In this document: positions 1-11,478 of the stretch, one piece after another
Layout of the letters: the number at the start of each line of letters is the position of its first letter
How positions within the stretch are numbered: the stretch's first letter is position 1
Assembly: GCA_020744425.1 (NCBI GenBank)
Contig: JAGMUV010000010.1
Span: 1,674,001-1,738,000 of the forward strand
Length of the DNA: 64,000 nt
DNA from: Dactylonectria macrodidyma
Lineage: Eukaryota > Ascomycota > Sordariomycetes > Hypocreales > Nectriaceae
Reading direction: 5' to 3'
Translations under genes and position numbers: made by a program
Notes under the pieces: generated by a model
Databases searched by the model: none
What the model was told of the DNA's origin: nothing
The model's input: the letters and a program-made list of their open reading frames with translations, nothing else

Positions 1-836
1 GGTTATCCGATCGGGAAATTCCATCGGCTGTGTAGAAAATAGAGGTAAGCCTGTGGTTCTTCCAATGGAAGCGATCTGGGAAAGGTACAAATTTGAACTC
101 AGTCGTGATACTCTTGAGGATAAGACCAAGGCTCCGGGGTGTTGGTAGCTCTTCCCATTGCTTCTTTTCTTCGGCTGTGGCATCTTCACCGTGGTGGCGG
201 ATGAACTGGACCCGACCAGTCTCGACGTACCGGTTGTACATGACGTTGTTTATGTGGCCTGTAACTCGTAAGACAGAAGAAAACTATTTGGAGGTTGATG
301 TTTGTACCCTGCTATGGTCAGATTACGGACGCAACCAGGGAGAACCACGCAGCACTCACCATGCTATCCTAACAATAGACCCCAGTCAGGAGGCAAATCC
401 AACATTAATGCAATCTGGCGACAGGGCTCGGGTTACTGCTTACCATGTCTCCCCAGAATAGTTGATGGCTATCCAGCGCTCTCCATTTCTTTTCAGTGAT
501 GAAACCTTCCCGGCCTCCCAGAAGCTCCAACCAGTTTGCTTCCATATACTGGAACAGCAGTTTGGCCCTCTGTACGCACTCGGGAGGATACCGCTCGCTT
601 CTCAGTTGCTTAGTACAGGCTTGTAACTCTGCAAACCATCTTGGATTAGGTGGTGTTGGAATATCGGTGGTGGGGGAACGATGATGGTTTAGCTGCACTT
701 TGTTCACCGAGTACGACCGGAACTGTATCCCTGATTGCCTTGCAAAACCCCTTGGTGGTCTTACAAAAGCCGCGCGTGGCATTAACATGGTGTTGGAGTG
801 ATCGAGTGTGCCAGATCTCATGATCGGGTGCTTCAT
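1..836 (-). CDS. Hotdog-fold acyl-CoA thioesterase-like protein (partial, C-terminus beyond left edge)
   Basis: The gene runs leftwards out of the window. Exon 1 is 836-444 and starts at the first real ATG; the longer frame to 875 begins with GTG. The first 45 or so residues are rich in Arg and Ser and nearly free of acidic residues, which suits a mitochondrial presequence. The exon ends in W-G-D-M. From 258 to 1 the minus strand reads H-I-N-N-V-M-Y-N-R-Y, the signature helix region of thioesterase-superfamily hotdog enzymes, which hydrolyse acyl-CoA esters. Between the two parts a nine-base micro-exon (368-360, encoding D-S-M) has a perfect acceptor and donor and supplies the residues the family has there. 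However, joining it to the acceptor at 258 leaves the frame one base short, so this copy may be broken or the sequence may lack one base. It lies head-to-tail with the CoA ligase at 1225-3229. The family call is good; the state of the gene is uncertain. Confidence 0.7.
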
Positions 837-1224
837 GAATCGAGAGCGAAGGAAATAAGCCAGATTATACACCAAACATCACTTCTCCACAACCAAGCAA
901 ATTAGCCGCCGGGGTCGAGCCAAAGCCCCGAGTTTACCGAAAGATCTCGGGCTAAAGTGGGGAAGGATCGGCGTGCTCGGAGAATGTTCTCGGCCACTAA
1001 AATGATGGGATGTGTACAATGGAGGCCTTGTGATGCAGCACCGGCAAAATTCTTAGCACCTCTGCGATAGTTATCCGTCCGCGATGCTCATCGTATTTGA
1101 TATCAGGCACCTGCACTTCTGCCGTTTGGTCACATGTTGTTCTATTCGCCTGTAGTCTGTACGTAGAATTTAGCCTTTATTCAGTTCAATACATGCAGCA
1201 ATCCTACTCTAGTTGTGACATAGT
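837..1224. other. Intergenic, no gene seen
   Basis: About 390 bases between the thioesterase start and the CoA ligase stop. It should hold the thioesterase promoter; no clear TATA box or gene is visible. Confidence 0.5.
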
Positions 1225-3229
1225 CTACAGTCGCCCGCTATTCGCCTTTCTCGCCTTTCTTTCCTTCTCCCTCAGGTGTCGACGAAGAATTTTTCCCGTG
1301 GGATTCTTAGGAATAGCATCCACAAACTCAACGCCTCCAGCCAGCCACTTGTACCTTGCTTTGTGCTTCTCAACATGCTCGCAGATGGATCTCGCCGTTT
1401 GTAATTCAGACTTGCCAGCCGAATCCTTCGACCTCACGACAAATGCCTTGGGCACTTCGCCCGACCGCTCGTGATACGTCTGAATGACGGCACAGTCGGA
1501 CACGGATGGATGTGTGAGGAGATGGGCCTCGAGCTCTGCCGGAGCCACCTGCATGCCCTTTAACCACAACTGTTAGTTCTGTTCGACAGTTTTTCGGTTG
1601 TACAATGCTGCATACCTTGACTTTGATGAGTTCCTTGATTCTATCGATAATGACAAAATGTTCATAACCTTGTGGAGACTTGCGGACGATGGCCTCGTCA
1701 CCTGTCCTAACCCACCGGCCTCCCTCGTCCCAAACGAACGTTTCCGCAGTGGCCTTTTCATTGTTCAGATACCCCAGGGTGACTGAAGGCCCCTGGATGA
1801 GCAATTCACCTGGAGTCTCAGGCGTCGTTACTTCATTTCCATCAACGTCTATGATCTTGGCTCTCATTGAAGGAAGAAGAGAACCTGAGGATCCGTGAAG
1901 GATATCCGATTCGCTAGTTGAGGTGATTACAACCGCAGTCTCTGTCATACCTACGTGGGGTTTAGTGAGGCAAGGTATTGGGTACAGGTTTCCTACCGTA
2001 GACTTGGCCAAGGTGCCAGTGGGGATACAATGTAGAAAGACTCTGGATTGTCTCACTGCCTAGAGGAGCTCCGCCAGTATAGACGAACCGGACGCTACTG
2101 AGATCGAATTTTCTGCACTTCTCGTGGTTGGATGTCATCTGAACTAGAATCGGGGGGACAATATTCAATTGCTCAATTTTGAACCGCTGCACTGCCGCGA
2201 GGAACGTGTCGAGCTGAAAGTTAGGCAGAACAATGACTTCATCACCGCGATACGGCGCAACGTGGGCCATGATAACAAGGCCGTACGCATGGCTGAAAGG
2301 CAGCAAGCCGAGCAGTACTTGGGAATCAATTCCGTGCTGTTGTCGGTAGAAGCTGTCAAATGCCGTAAGCTGTATAATGTTTGCAATGACATTGAAATGC
2401 GAGACCATGACGGCTTTCTATGTGAGGATTAGGAATAACGATCAATCAAATGCTTGAAAGCATGTTCGCATCTTACAGGGAAGCCAGAAGTTCCACTAGA
2501 GAAACACAAGTAGGCAACCTGCCTCTCGCTCTGCCCTTTCGACCATTTCAGTGGTTTGATAACAGGTAGAGTCTTACCCTCCTCAAGAAGGTCGTGGATT
2601 GTTGTAAATCCGTGTTTTTGGTCACCGCCATGCATTGGAAGGATGAAGATTCGATCCATGGGGATTCCTTTCGTTTTGGCGGCCTTGATGGCCGTCTGCA
2701 AGAGCGGAACGCACGTAAATAGGGCAACAGACCCGGACGATCGGAGTTGTTGCTCCAATTCGAAAGCAGAGGCCGCTGGGTTTGCTGGTGACACAATTCC
2801 AGAGAGACGATGGATCGCATGGGTCAAGGGCACGTAGTCAATCTGCAATGAGGTAAGCAAAAGCGACAAGCAACCCCCGCGCGACACTGACAGTGTTCAG
2901 GGAGAAGAGCGTCACGACTCGATCCCATTCCGAGCCTTCATGAGTAAATCCCAGTCTCTTCTCAATGGCCCTTGCAAGGTAGTTCTCTCGCTCAACCACT
3001 TCCGCTGCGGTATACCTTTTCCCCGTGAGGCCGCAGACGAACGGGGTTCTCGCCTGGGCGAGCGGATACCGCCCGTAGTCATCGTTGCTCATGAACTCGG
3101 CGATGCTGATCGAATCAGGAAGATCTAACCGTTAAAAGAGACTTCTTAGTGCCAGGCTGCGGTTGACAGAGAGTGCAGATACATACCTATGGGTAGTTTT
3201 GGTACCCATGACGGCGGTGAGAAGACCAT
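1225..3229 (-). CDS. AMP-dependent acyl/aryl-CoA ligase (4-coumarate-CoA-ligase-like)
   Basis: Six exons: 3229-3187, 3124-2892, 2842-2477, 2417-1997, 1950-1616 and 1557-1225. They sum to 1731 bases, so 576 residues, the usual length for the family. These ATP-dependent enzymes activate a carboxylic acid to its adenylate and then to the CoA thioester. The phosphate-binding loop S-S-G-T-S-G-F-P-K spans the exon 3/4 junction. The adenylate motif Y-G-M-T-E-T spans exons 4/5. W-V-R-T-G-D, then D-R-I-K-E-L-I-K-V-K-G (the hinge) and the catalytic lysine motif P-T-G-K-I-L follow in order. The N-terminus M-V-F-S-P-P-S-W-V-P matches fungal 4CL-like proteins. The C-terminus is S-G-R-L, close to but not a canonical peroxisomal signal. 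The substrate (cinnamate-type, fatty or other acid) cannot be read from the sequence. An adjacent thioesterase on the same strand could hydrolyse the product. Confidence 0.93.
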
Positions 3230-3910
3230 GGCGACTTTGGTGGTTGCGTGAGCTTCAGCTTTGAGCTGGTCAACTGCAAGTTATCGACCTTAAACGATGT
3301 GATTAGTTTCAGTGGGCTGAATTCTAGTTATAGCCATGAACGTCGTCGAAGCACCCTCCTTGTCGGTTGCACCTGGCCTGATGCCCCGAAGACGCTTCCG
3401 CACTTACACCTCGGCATAGCGGAAGGCGAGTTCTTGGATGCACGATGGAGACCATGTTGCATCCCAAATGAGACGGTTTGTGAAATCAGCATCTGGTTCC
3501 ATCCCCTACCCCGCGTAGCTACCCGAGGTAGCCCGTCCGGCCGTAAAATTATCCCGAAAAAGCCGAATTAGGCGGAGCAGCCGAGCTTCCGGCACCGGCC
3601 TACAGCCCCTCACACATCGGCACCCTGCCGCTGAAATTCACGATGTATAACATACAGGGCTCCAAGGATCTTATGGGGAAATGTATTCGTTCCAGGGGCT
3701 CTTAACGCCATCTCCATCTTTCAACCTTTGTGCATCTCCAACGTACAAGTCTTGTTATCTTGACATGTGGAGTAGGATCTCCTCATATTCTCATGCAGCC
3801 AGGTATCAGATTAATAATCGTATTAGGCAATGAGAAAATATCTCGGGCTAAGCGAACGACTCATTTCCTAGCGATAAAAACACTCCGTAGCTTACAGTCT
3901 ACCCTGTAAT
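3230..3910. other. Intergenic, no gene seen
   Basis: About 680 bases upstream of the CoA ligase and downstream of the regulator at 3911-6244. Only short overlapping open frames without recognisable motifs. It should contain the ligase promoter. Confidence 0.5.
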
Positions 3911-6244
3911 TCAGCTCAGCAGAGTAGGATGTTCAGCGAGATTAGCCCAGAAATCCATCTCAAATTCCCAGAGTGGCGAGTTAGCATAAGGATCCCAGCT
4001 TTCGACCAGATTTTGGCTTAAGCCTTGTGGCACCTCAGGCGGTCTGGCGGCTAGCAAGGAATCAAGGAGAGTCTGGATTGACCGGGTTGCGCGGGTGAAG
4101 AGAGCAAAGTTGGGTTCTCCAGCCTGGATCCAAGCTCCCGTTGTGACCTCGGCGACTAAAACACTCAAGTCCTGTATCATCTTGGACCGCGAGTGTGATA
4201 TCGCATTAGTAGTGGTCGAGTTTAAGAGTGCCAGTGATATGATGCCCGCAGCAGGGAGGCCGTATTGCGCAACCTATCATGAAACAAGTCAGGGCACGCC
4301 GCTGAGATGGTGGCCAGTAAAGTATTACACATACCTTCCAGATGAGACATGATCCAGAGTTGACCATTTGGTCACGCAAGATGATGGCTTCTACCGTAAT
4401 GGAAAGCATCTCGGTGGCCACCGTCAAAAGGTAATCATTGGGCTCAGATATGCTTCGTTGGGAGACTAAACCTAGAAGAAAATGGATATGTAGATAATCG
4501 AGTCTCGTCCCGGCAAGAAAGTCACGCTCAAACGGTCCCCGTTGGCATTCTTTCAAGCTAGTCGTGAGCCGGAAGCGGACTGGAAGATCTTCCCACTGCT
4601 TAGTAACTCGAGAGCGAAGTTCACTGAGAAAACAATGTCTAGTTCGGGCTCATTGGATGATGGTGGTGGATAATGACTTACTCTATGTCTCCTGTATCAT
4701 TCAACACATGTCGCTTGCGGAGAAGCCGAAGTACTTCCTCTTTGAGGAATGCAAATAAGGCCGAGCAACGGGTGTCAGCGGTGTAGTTGATGGGTTCAAC
4801 GTCGGCGATCGTTGGATCGTTTGCTTCACGCTCAACCCATGGCTCCGACATGATCGCGGAAGTGCCGTTCGTGGTATCTCGATTGATCCTCCATAGATGC
4901 TCGAGGTTACTTGGGATTTTGAATTGGCAGTAATCCTTCACTATCCGCGGTGGGCGTCCAAGGAAGACAGCCAGACTTTTATCAGCGGCGTATATACGAG
5001 CGAAGCAAGCTTTTCGTAGCTCGACGATGAAGGGGGGAATGTCGGAAGTGCTTCCATCAACCTTCTCGTGATAGCCCATAGCAAACAGGGAACTGGCCAC
5101 ATCTCCGATTCTTCTCCAGGAGTGATAGCCTGTAACGGAAGCTCAGTTAGGTACTCTTAAGTCTTATAATGAAATTTACACACTTGCAAGAAGGATAACA
5201 TACTTTGATCCCCATCGACCTGGGAATGCACAATGAAGTTTTCGTACTGAAGAACGAGTTGTAGATCGTTTAAGCAATCAAATTCAAGGCATGTCTCCAA
5301 GCAACAGTCCCCTATATATGTTAGTGTTTTAATGAGCCTGTGGCGCTGCTCATTCGTGGTGTAGAGTGGTGTGAAGTAAGGTGTATCGTATGCTGCCCTG
5401 GCAGCAGCAGCAAAGAAGATCCCTAAGCTCTCCCATCGTAGGTTCTCTCCAAGCATCTGAACAAGAAATTCCTGTGCACTCATGTCCCGACGCATAACAA
5501 TAGCCTTGTGCGTATTCGCCAGCAAGTTTCTAACGTAGGCGACATTCATTGCCCCAAACCCGGAATTCTCAACGTCAACGACGGGGTCCGGGGTTATGAG
5601 TTCTCTCCATCGCTCCACAGACTCTAGGCAATGAGTGACGAACGGCCCGGCCAGGGGAAGATTAACACCCTTGCCAAGCCATGAATAAACCAAAGGTGAA
5701 ATCTTGGAAACGTCCATCCGATCCAAGCAAGTTAAGGCATGCATTGCTCTGTCCATGACGACTTTATTGCCCAACAGGTCTGTCAGCAAATAAGAAACAG
5801 ATCTCTGCGGGACCTGTTGAGGAGAAACTGATTCAGATTCTGCGCCTGAGATTACTTGGTTGAAGAGAGTGGAGTGGCTGGATATGCCAAGGTAGCCCGG
5901 ATTCGGGTAACGGCGCTGCTGCCTTGGTGAAGTTGACGCTGTTTCAGGTGATGAGGTTGTATCTCGAAGGGAACAGGACGAAGCCGGAGCTTGTGCAGGC
6001 ATTGACTGTCTAATGTAGGAGGCAGAATGAGATATCAAGCACAAGGACTAAGGAGTGTTTTGTGACAGACGTACTCGGGCTCCCTGCTATAGCTTCTTGG
6101 TACCCTTCTACGGAACGGACGAGCTCTGTACACACAGAGGACGCCTTTTCCTCGATCGCGACATCGCGTACAAGTAGGCTGCTCATGGCCACAGGCCAGC
6201 TTGGACCGTCGACAGGGCTCGCAGGCGGCAAGTCTCACACTCAT
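3911..6244 (-). CDS. Zn2Cys6 fungal transcription factor
   Basis: Five exons: 6244-6075, 6009-5204, 5129-4682, 4623-4335 and 4273-3911, giving 691 residues. The Zn2Cys6 DNA-binding cluster lies at about residues 8-35 with spacing C-X2-C-X6-C-X5-C-X2-C-X8-C, followed by an Arg-rich linker. I started at the ATG directly before the cluster because frames further upstream enter low-complexity sequence. The long C-terminal part has the helical character of the fungal-specific transcription-factor middle region; W-R-R-I-G-D and L-R-S-R-V-T-K-Q-W are rebuilt across splice sites. Proteins of this kind usually regulate nearby catabolic or secondary-metabolic genes. The CoA ligase immediately downstream is a plausible target but that is inference. 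It is divergent from another Zn2Cys6 gene, sharing the 6245-7559 region. Confidence 0.9.
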
Positions 6245-7559
6245 TGTTTCGACGCTTGAATTGTGAGAAATCGGAGAGAGAGATGGGGAAGCTCGGAGAA
6301 ATTCGACTCCCATAGTGGAAAAAGTTTGGTCGATTTGTCCGAACAGTCCCACTAGACACCGAGAGGCCCCACTAGACACCGAAGGTCCAGGCTGATGACG
6401 TCGAAATTTTATCTTTTCACCCAGGGGGAAGTGATAAAGACTTGACCGGAGTTTGTAATATTCTATTAAATATATTAGTAAAGGGCTATTAGACCAGATA
6501 ATCGATGCGTAGGGTGTGTTTCTCTCCAAGGATCAGGTTCTATAGCGCTGCGACTTGAGGTCTTGTCGGAAACCTCGCACCTGGCCAAATTAGGGTTTAT
6601 TATTAGTCTCTATCCACTTGCCCTTCCAGTTTCCCACAAACACAAAACTCAGCACACCTTCTGCCAATTGGCTCCTCCATCTACGGCCTTGAAGAGGCCG
6701 TTGTGAGTCCTATGGGTGCTAATTGTTGGGCCATCTCCGTTCCCAGCCTCGGGTAAACCTTGGCGAGTCAGGATAACCGCACCTAGAGACAGCTCTACGA
6801 TTTTGGCAGCCCATTGCACAGCATGGTCGGGGCAACGCTCATGTGGGATGACCTAGATGGTGCCCCGGTCAGAAAGCTGCTTGGTCTAATATGCACCGCC
6901 GAGTAGAGCCATCTCAGATGGCCGCTAGAGCCCGGGAGGGCACCAGCAATCGCAGCACGTGGGTTGTAGGAAGCCCAAGAAGAATATGGCTAGAGGACAC
7001 GGTGGGTGGCGGACGAGAGAATGATATGATGCTGGTGATGAGGCTATACCGAGTACTGACGCATGAAAAGGTTTTGTCCATGTGATGGTATCCTGTGTAG
7101 TTTTAACGGTCCATAGGTCAAGATACTAACTTTACTGAGCCATCTACTCATGGTGCCTGAACCGCTCATTAACAGCAAGGCGATCAAACAATCATGTTCG
7201 CCCTTCGGAGGCTGGAACAAGTTAGATCGACCAAGCCAAGACGAGCAAGACTCCATGCCGATCCTTTTTACCCGAGGCAAAATGACAGGATTTTAGCCAG
7301 GCTCGCCGGAGGAGGCAATTCGTTGTCATCGACTCCGAATTGCCCCCGCCCCCCCGGGATCGGTGACCCATCCGCTATTACCCCGGATTTCGCTCGCATC
7401 CAGTCCCCACCATCTCGTCTCGTCTTAGACCTTATTACATATTTCTCACTTTCCCTCAACATCAGCGCCTAATCTATCAGTTTCTCTCGAAACAAGTGTT
7501 GATCACAATACTCTGAAGAATCAAAGCAGCAGTCGATTGGATGAGATCGTCCAGCCAGC
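6245..7559. promoter_or_regulatory. Shared upstream region of two divergent Zn2Cys6 regulators
   Basis: 1.3 kb between two divergently transcribed regulator genes. It contains an imperfect direct repeat of about 15 bases (two copies of CCCACTAGACACCGA near 6345-6382) and an AT-rich stretch at 6455-6490. No convincing gene is visible; small open frames here carry no motifs. Bidirectional control is inferred from the layout only. Confidence 0.4.
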
Positions 7560-10285
7560 ATGGACTCTCTCAATCCCCAAACACGCGTATTCCCTCTAGA
7601 GCCGCTACCACATTCTACCCAGGATGATTCACGAAGAGTGCCGGCTAAAGCTCGCAAAAGAGGCCGAAAGGCATGCCTCTCGTGTCGTGCCCGCAAAGTT
7701 CGCTGTGATGTCTCTCAACGAGGACGTCCCTGCGCGAACTGTTATCTCGATAGTGAACCTTGTGTTGTAACTGGAAGGGCTTCCAAGTAGTACGTTCCAG
7801 TCTAGTCACCAACAACCACCCTTGCTGACCTGTGTGAACAGCCGTCGGGCCCAATATGACGTCCAGGACGGCATTCAGACGTCTTTGCCTCCTTACGAGC
7901 CATTGTCACGAGCGAGCAACAACCCAAGAGTCGCTGGCATGGCTGCTAACTTGGGGTCTGCTAGCCCAATTAACTCACCGCCTCATGAAGGGTCTGCCGC
8001 TCTTCTAGATCAGCCAGCGGTCGAAGAACCAGCCGACTTTCATCATCGCGACGCCGACCGAAGTAATACGCAGGATGCATTTGCCGAATGTCAAGAGAAT
8101 CTGGCAGGGCCATCCAGCAGGCCGTTCTCCTCTCCACAAGGTAAGCCTGTTTTGTCAAGTAGGTAATTAGCTGCTTCCCGTTCTAACATCAGGGCCAGTA
8201 GCTCCGCACAACACATCTACACTTGAAGACATGCTAGTGTTTCACAAGCCCAACCACTTGTCCATGGGTTTCCAGAGTCACCCGCCGACGGCTGGTAGCG
8301 CCTCCGTGTCCTCTGAGCTCTCCTACTGTTGCTACCCCTTCCTCACGCTTACAAACATCCACCAAATTTCCCAGCAAGATGCCGGCTTTCTCGACTCTCA
8401 GGGCTGCCTCAGAGTTCCAATACGGCCTTTTCTCGATGAATTAGTCCAACACTACTTCCTTCACGTCCATCCATTCCTGCCGCTCATCAACGAGGGTGAC
8501 TTCTGGGAATTGTACTGCTGCGGCTCGCGCTATCCACCGGAAAATACGATGTCTCTACTTTTATTACAAGCCATGCTCTTTGCCGCATGCACTTTCATCT
8601 CAGAGTCCACAAGACAGGCGCTTGGCTACCAAGATGTTCGAACCATGAGGGCAACGTTTCTACGAAGAACCAAGCTCCTGTACGACATGGAATGCGAATC
8701 GTCACCCCTTGTGGTTGCCCAAGCATGTATTCTCCTCTCATTTACATCCCTATCGTCCTCTAGGAAGCCGAACACCCTATGGCTGAGCCTCGCTATTGAG
8801 AACGCAAAACTCGCCGAGGCGCACTTGTATCCAGCGATAAGCTCGCCCCTGCGCTCAAAGGAGCAAAACATTCTTAAGAGACTTTGGTGGTGCTGCATCA
8901 TACGAGACCGCTCCATGAGCCTCTTGATGAGACTTCCGATCCGCATTACTAAAGGCCAGTTTGACTTCAACACCAACCTCCTTACTTCTAAAGACATGGA
9001 GGATGAGCTCCAGCGATCAAAGGTCTATAACTCCACGACCAAGCTGAGGCTATCCCAGATACTCGCCCAGTCGGTGAAGCTATACACTACGCTCACTGAT
9101 ACATTATTACTTATACACCCACCGAAAGGAATGCAAATCTCTACCCAGCAGGAGCAAGACGAGAGCCACGTCAAGTTGCAAGAGTGCAAGGCTGCTCTCA
9201 GACAATGGCACGCTTCTGCTATCTCAGAATTGCCGAAAATCCACGACGACCCCAATCTAATGACATCACCAAATACCTCACGATCTACTAGCCACGAATC
9301 TACCATTTTGTATACGAATCTCATGTACATGTACTACCATACCGCAAACATCGTTCTCTGCCATCATGAGGTGCTCCAGCGAGATATCTTACGAGAAAGC
9401 ACTGAGCCATGCTACTCCCTCGCTCAAGACTTATCGACTATTTTCAAGACGCGAAGCGAATTACAAGATGCAACCTCGGACATCATAGAATGTCATAAGG
9501 AACTACTCCGACTAGGACTCACCCAATGGCTGCCCAGTTCAGCTATTGGTTTCATACTTCTGCCTCTTATGCTCAACATCCTGGACGTTAAGCTCTCTCC
9601 ACCACCAAGGACAGAGCTAGACCAAACGCAGACTTCGGGGACAAGGCCACAGCAACTCAACATTCTCATCCAGTTTATGAGAGTGTATTGGCCCCGATAT
9701 GATGGTGTTGAGTGGGTCAGCGAGATCATCCGCCACATCATCGAGCTCGCCCAGCTAGACGAGGCCAAGGTCCGAAGGAAAACCTCGAGTGTCAACTGGG
9801 CAGACATCTTTGCCTTCCAACCTAGATCGTACCTTCGGTTAGTCTTGACCCTAGATTTGAGCCTTAGCAAAGGTCGCTTGCCCGATGATTGGGACTTCCC
9901 TATCAAGCTCAGAGGATTGTTTTCTTTCGACGCCAACCCTCTGAAGGAATTTGCAGAAGGTAATTACACAAACTTAGAGAGTCCGAGAGTTGCCAGCCCA
10001 CCTCTTCAAGCAGAGAACTCGAACTCCCCCGAGACTACGGGGAGCGATCAAGTTCAGCATCATATTCTAGGACTTGATGAATGCCTCATCGCTACTCTGG
10101 AGAGTCAGTTTGTTTTTGGCGAGTGTATAGGGCTACCAGACGCTGCCGACTTTCAGCTCCAGAGCGAGACAGGAACGTCCTCAGCTCATTTAGAAGGATT
10201 GAGCAGCGTTGGATGTTCATCTGCAAGCTCAAATACTAACAAGGAAATTAATGAGTCACATGAATATACTGCCTTGGATTGTTAA
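7560..10285 (+). CDS. Zn2Cys6 fungal transcription factor
   Basis: Three exons: 7560-7789, 7842-8140 and 8193-10285, giving 873 residues. The zinc cluster is at about residues 40-65: C-L-S-C, then K-V-R-C-D, then C-A-N-C and a final Cys six residues on (spacing C-X2-C-X6-C-X8-C-X2-C-X6-C), preceded by a basic stretch K-A-R-K-R-G-R-K. I chose the donor GTACGT at 7790 over GTAGTA three bases earlier because it matches the consensus; both keep the frame. The large third exon carries the fungal-specific transcription-factor domain, with Y-F-L-H-V-H-P-F-L-P-L-I typical of its start, and W-W-C-C-I-I-R-D-R further on. The tail is Ser/Thr-rich. No target can be read; neighbours are another regulator and a leucyl-tRNA synthetase. 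Confidence 0.92.
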
Positions 10286-11478
10286 GATGTATGTAGTAGG
10301 TAAGTAGAGGCTATAACAACTAGGGTTATAACTAATATTATATTTTCAACTTAATAATATATTAATTATATTTTACCAACGCTTACTTTACAATATTAAT
10401 ATTATATTTATTTATCTAACTACGTATAATAGGGTCTATCATTAATATAGCTATATTTATTGATACTACTGTTACTAAGCATTTTAATAACTTCAGATTT
10501 TATATTAAAATAATCTTCTGCCCCCGTCAGCCGGTAAATTCGCTCTACAAATGGTAAAATATTAATGCAAAACTAAACATTGAAGGTTAAGCACGTCTCA
10601 ATTCCTTTGGCGCATGTTGGGCCCAACGTAAGAGGTGTAATGTCTTTTACGTGCAACTAGCAGAAAGTACTAAAGATGACGCAGACAAGGGTCTCAAACC
10701 ATGTCATCCAGACATAAGCGTTGCAGAACACCCCAATGCCATGTCTCTTGTAAGTGTATCTGGTTTGCTTCATAGCATCGAGGTTGTGATCCAGCCGAAG
10801 CCAATTGTTAAGCGCCACACAAGTGATGCGATTACCAAGTTGTCTTCCGTAATATCTTGAAAGCACGTAGTACGTAGAGAGAAACGTAATCAAGATGGGT
10901 GGAACAGGAAGGCGCAGATGAAGTGCTCCTGGTACGTGCTAATGTGAAAAGTCTTTGAATGTTTGCCAATTGCACCCAATGAAAAACGTGTGCAACATCT
11001 GTTAATTCCGCCCTTGGATGCAGCGGAGTTGGGCGGCGCACATCGGTATATGGCTCGGCGAGTGGTGGGGGCTGTGCGGAGAAATCGGAGTGTCGACTGG
11101 AGCTTGGTGGCATTGTTACTGAATACGGGCATCCTCTTGTTATATCTCCGCAGTACGCCGATTCAAACGGAGTAGAATTTGAACAAGATCGGGGAACCTT
11201 GCAAACTTGTGCCACGAGCTTCCCGATCCGGAGAAGTCGGCATATAAGTTACGACATGCTCGGAGTATTCGCGGCCAATGGTGCAGCTATGAGCAAGAGC
11301 TTGTCCGAGTTACGGGGCTCATGATAGCCCAACACACCCCAAGAGTTATTGAATAGTTCACATTCGCAGTACAAATTGTTGTCACTTAACCCCCATCACC
11401 CCCCAAAAGCGCGACTCCAAGATAACCCCTGTGGCTAGGGAGAAATCCGTTGTCAGATTACAAACAGCTTTCATCGCC
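10286..11478. other. Intergenic with AT-rich block
   Basis: The first part (about 10310-10570) is strongly AT-rich, with runs of TATTA/TAATA, unlike the flanking genes. The remainder up to the leucyl-tRNA synthetase start holds only overlapping open frames without motifs. A TATA-like CATATAAG lies near 11240, some 240 bases before the synthetase ATG. Confidence 0.5.

Noticed and set aside
10832..11215. Minus-strand frame of 127 residues
   Set aside because: Low-complexity Pro/Ser/Arg content, overlaps other frames, no splice partner, no motif.
11431..11478. N-terminal extension of the leucyl-tRNA synthetase
   Set aside because: The frame is open but begins with GTG and has no upstream ATG; the ATG at 11479 is in good context.
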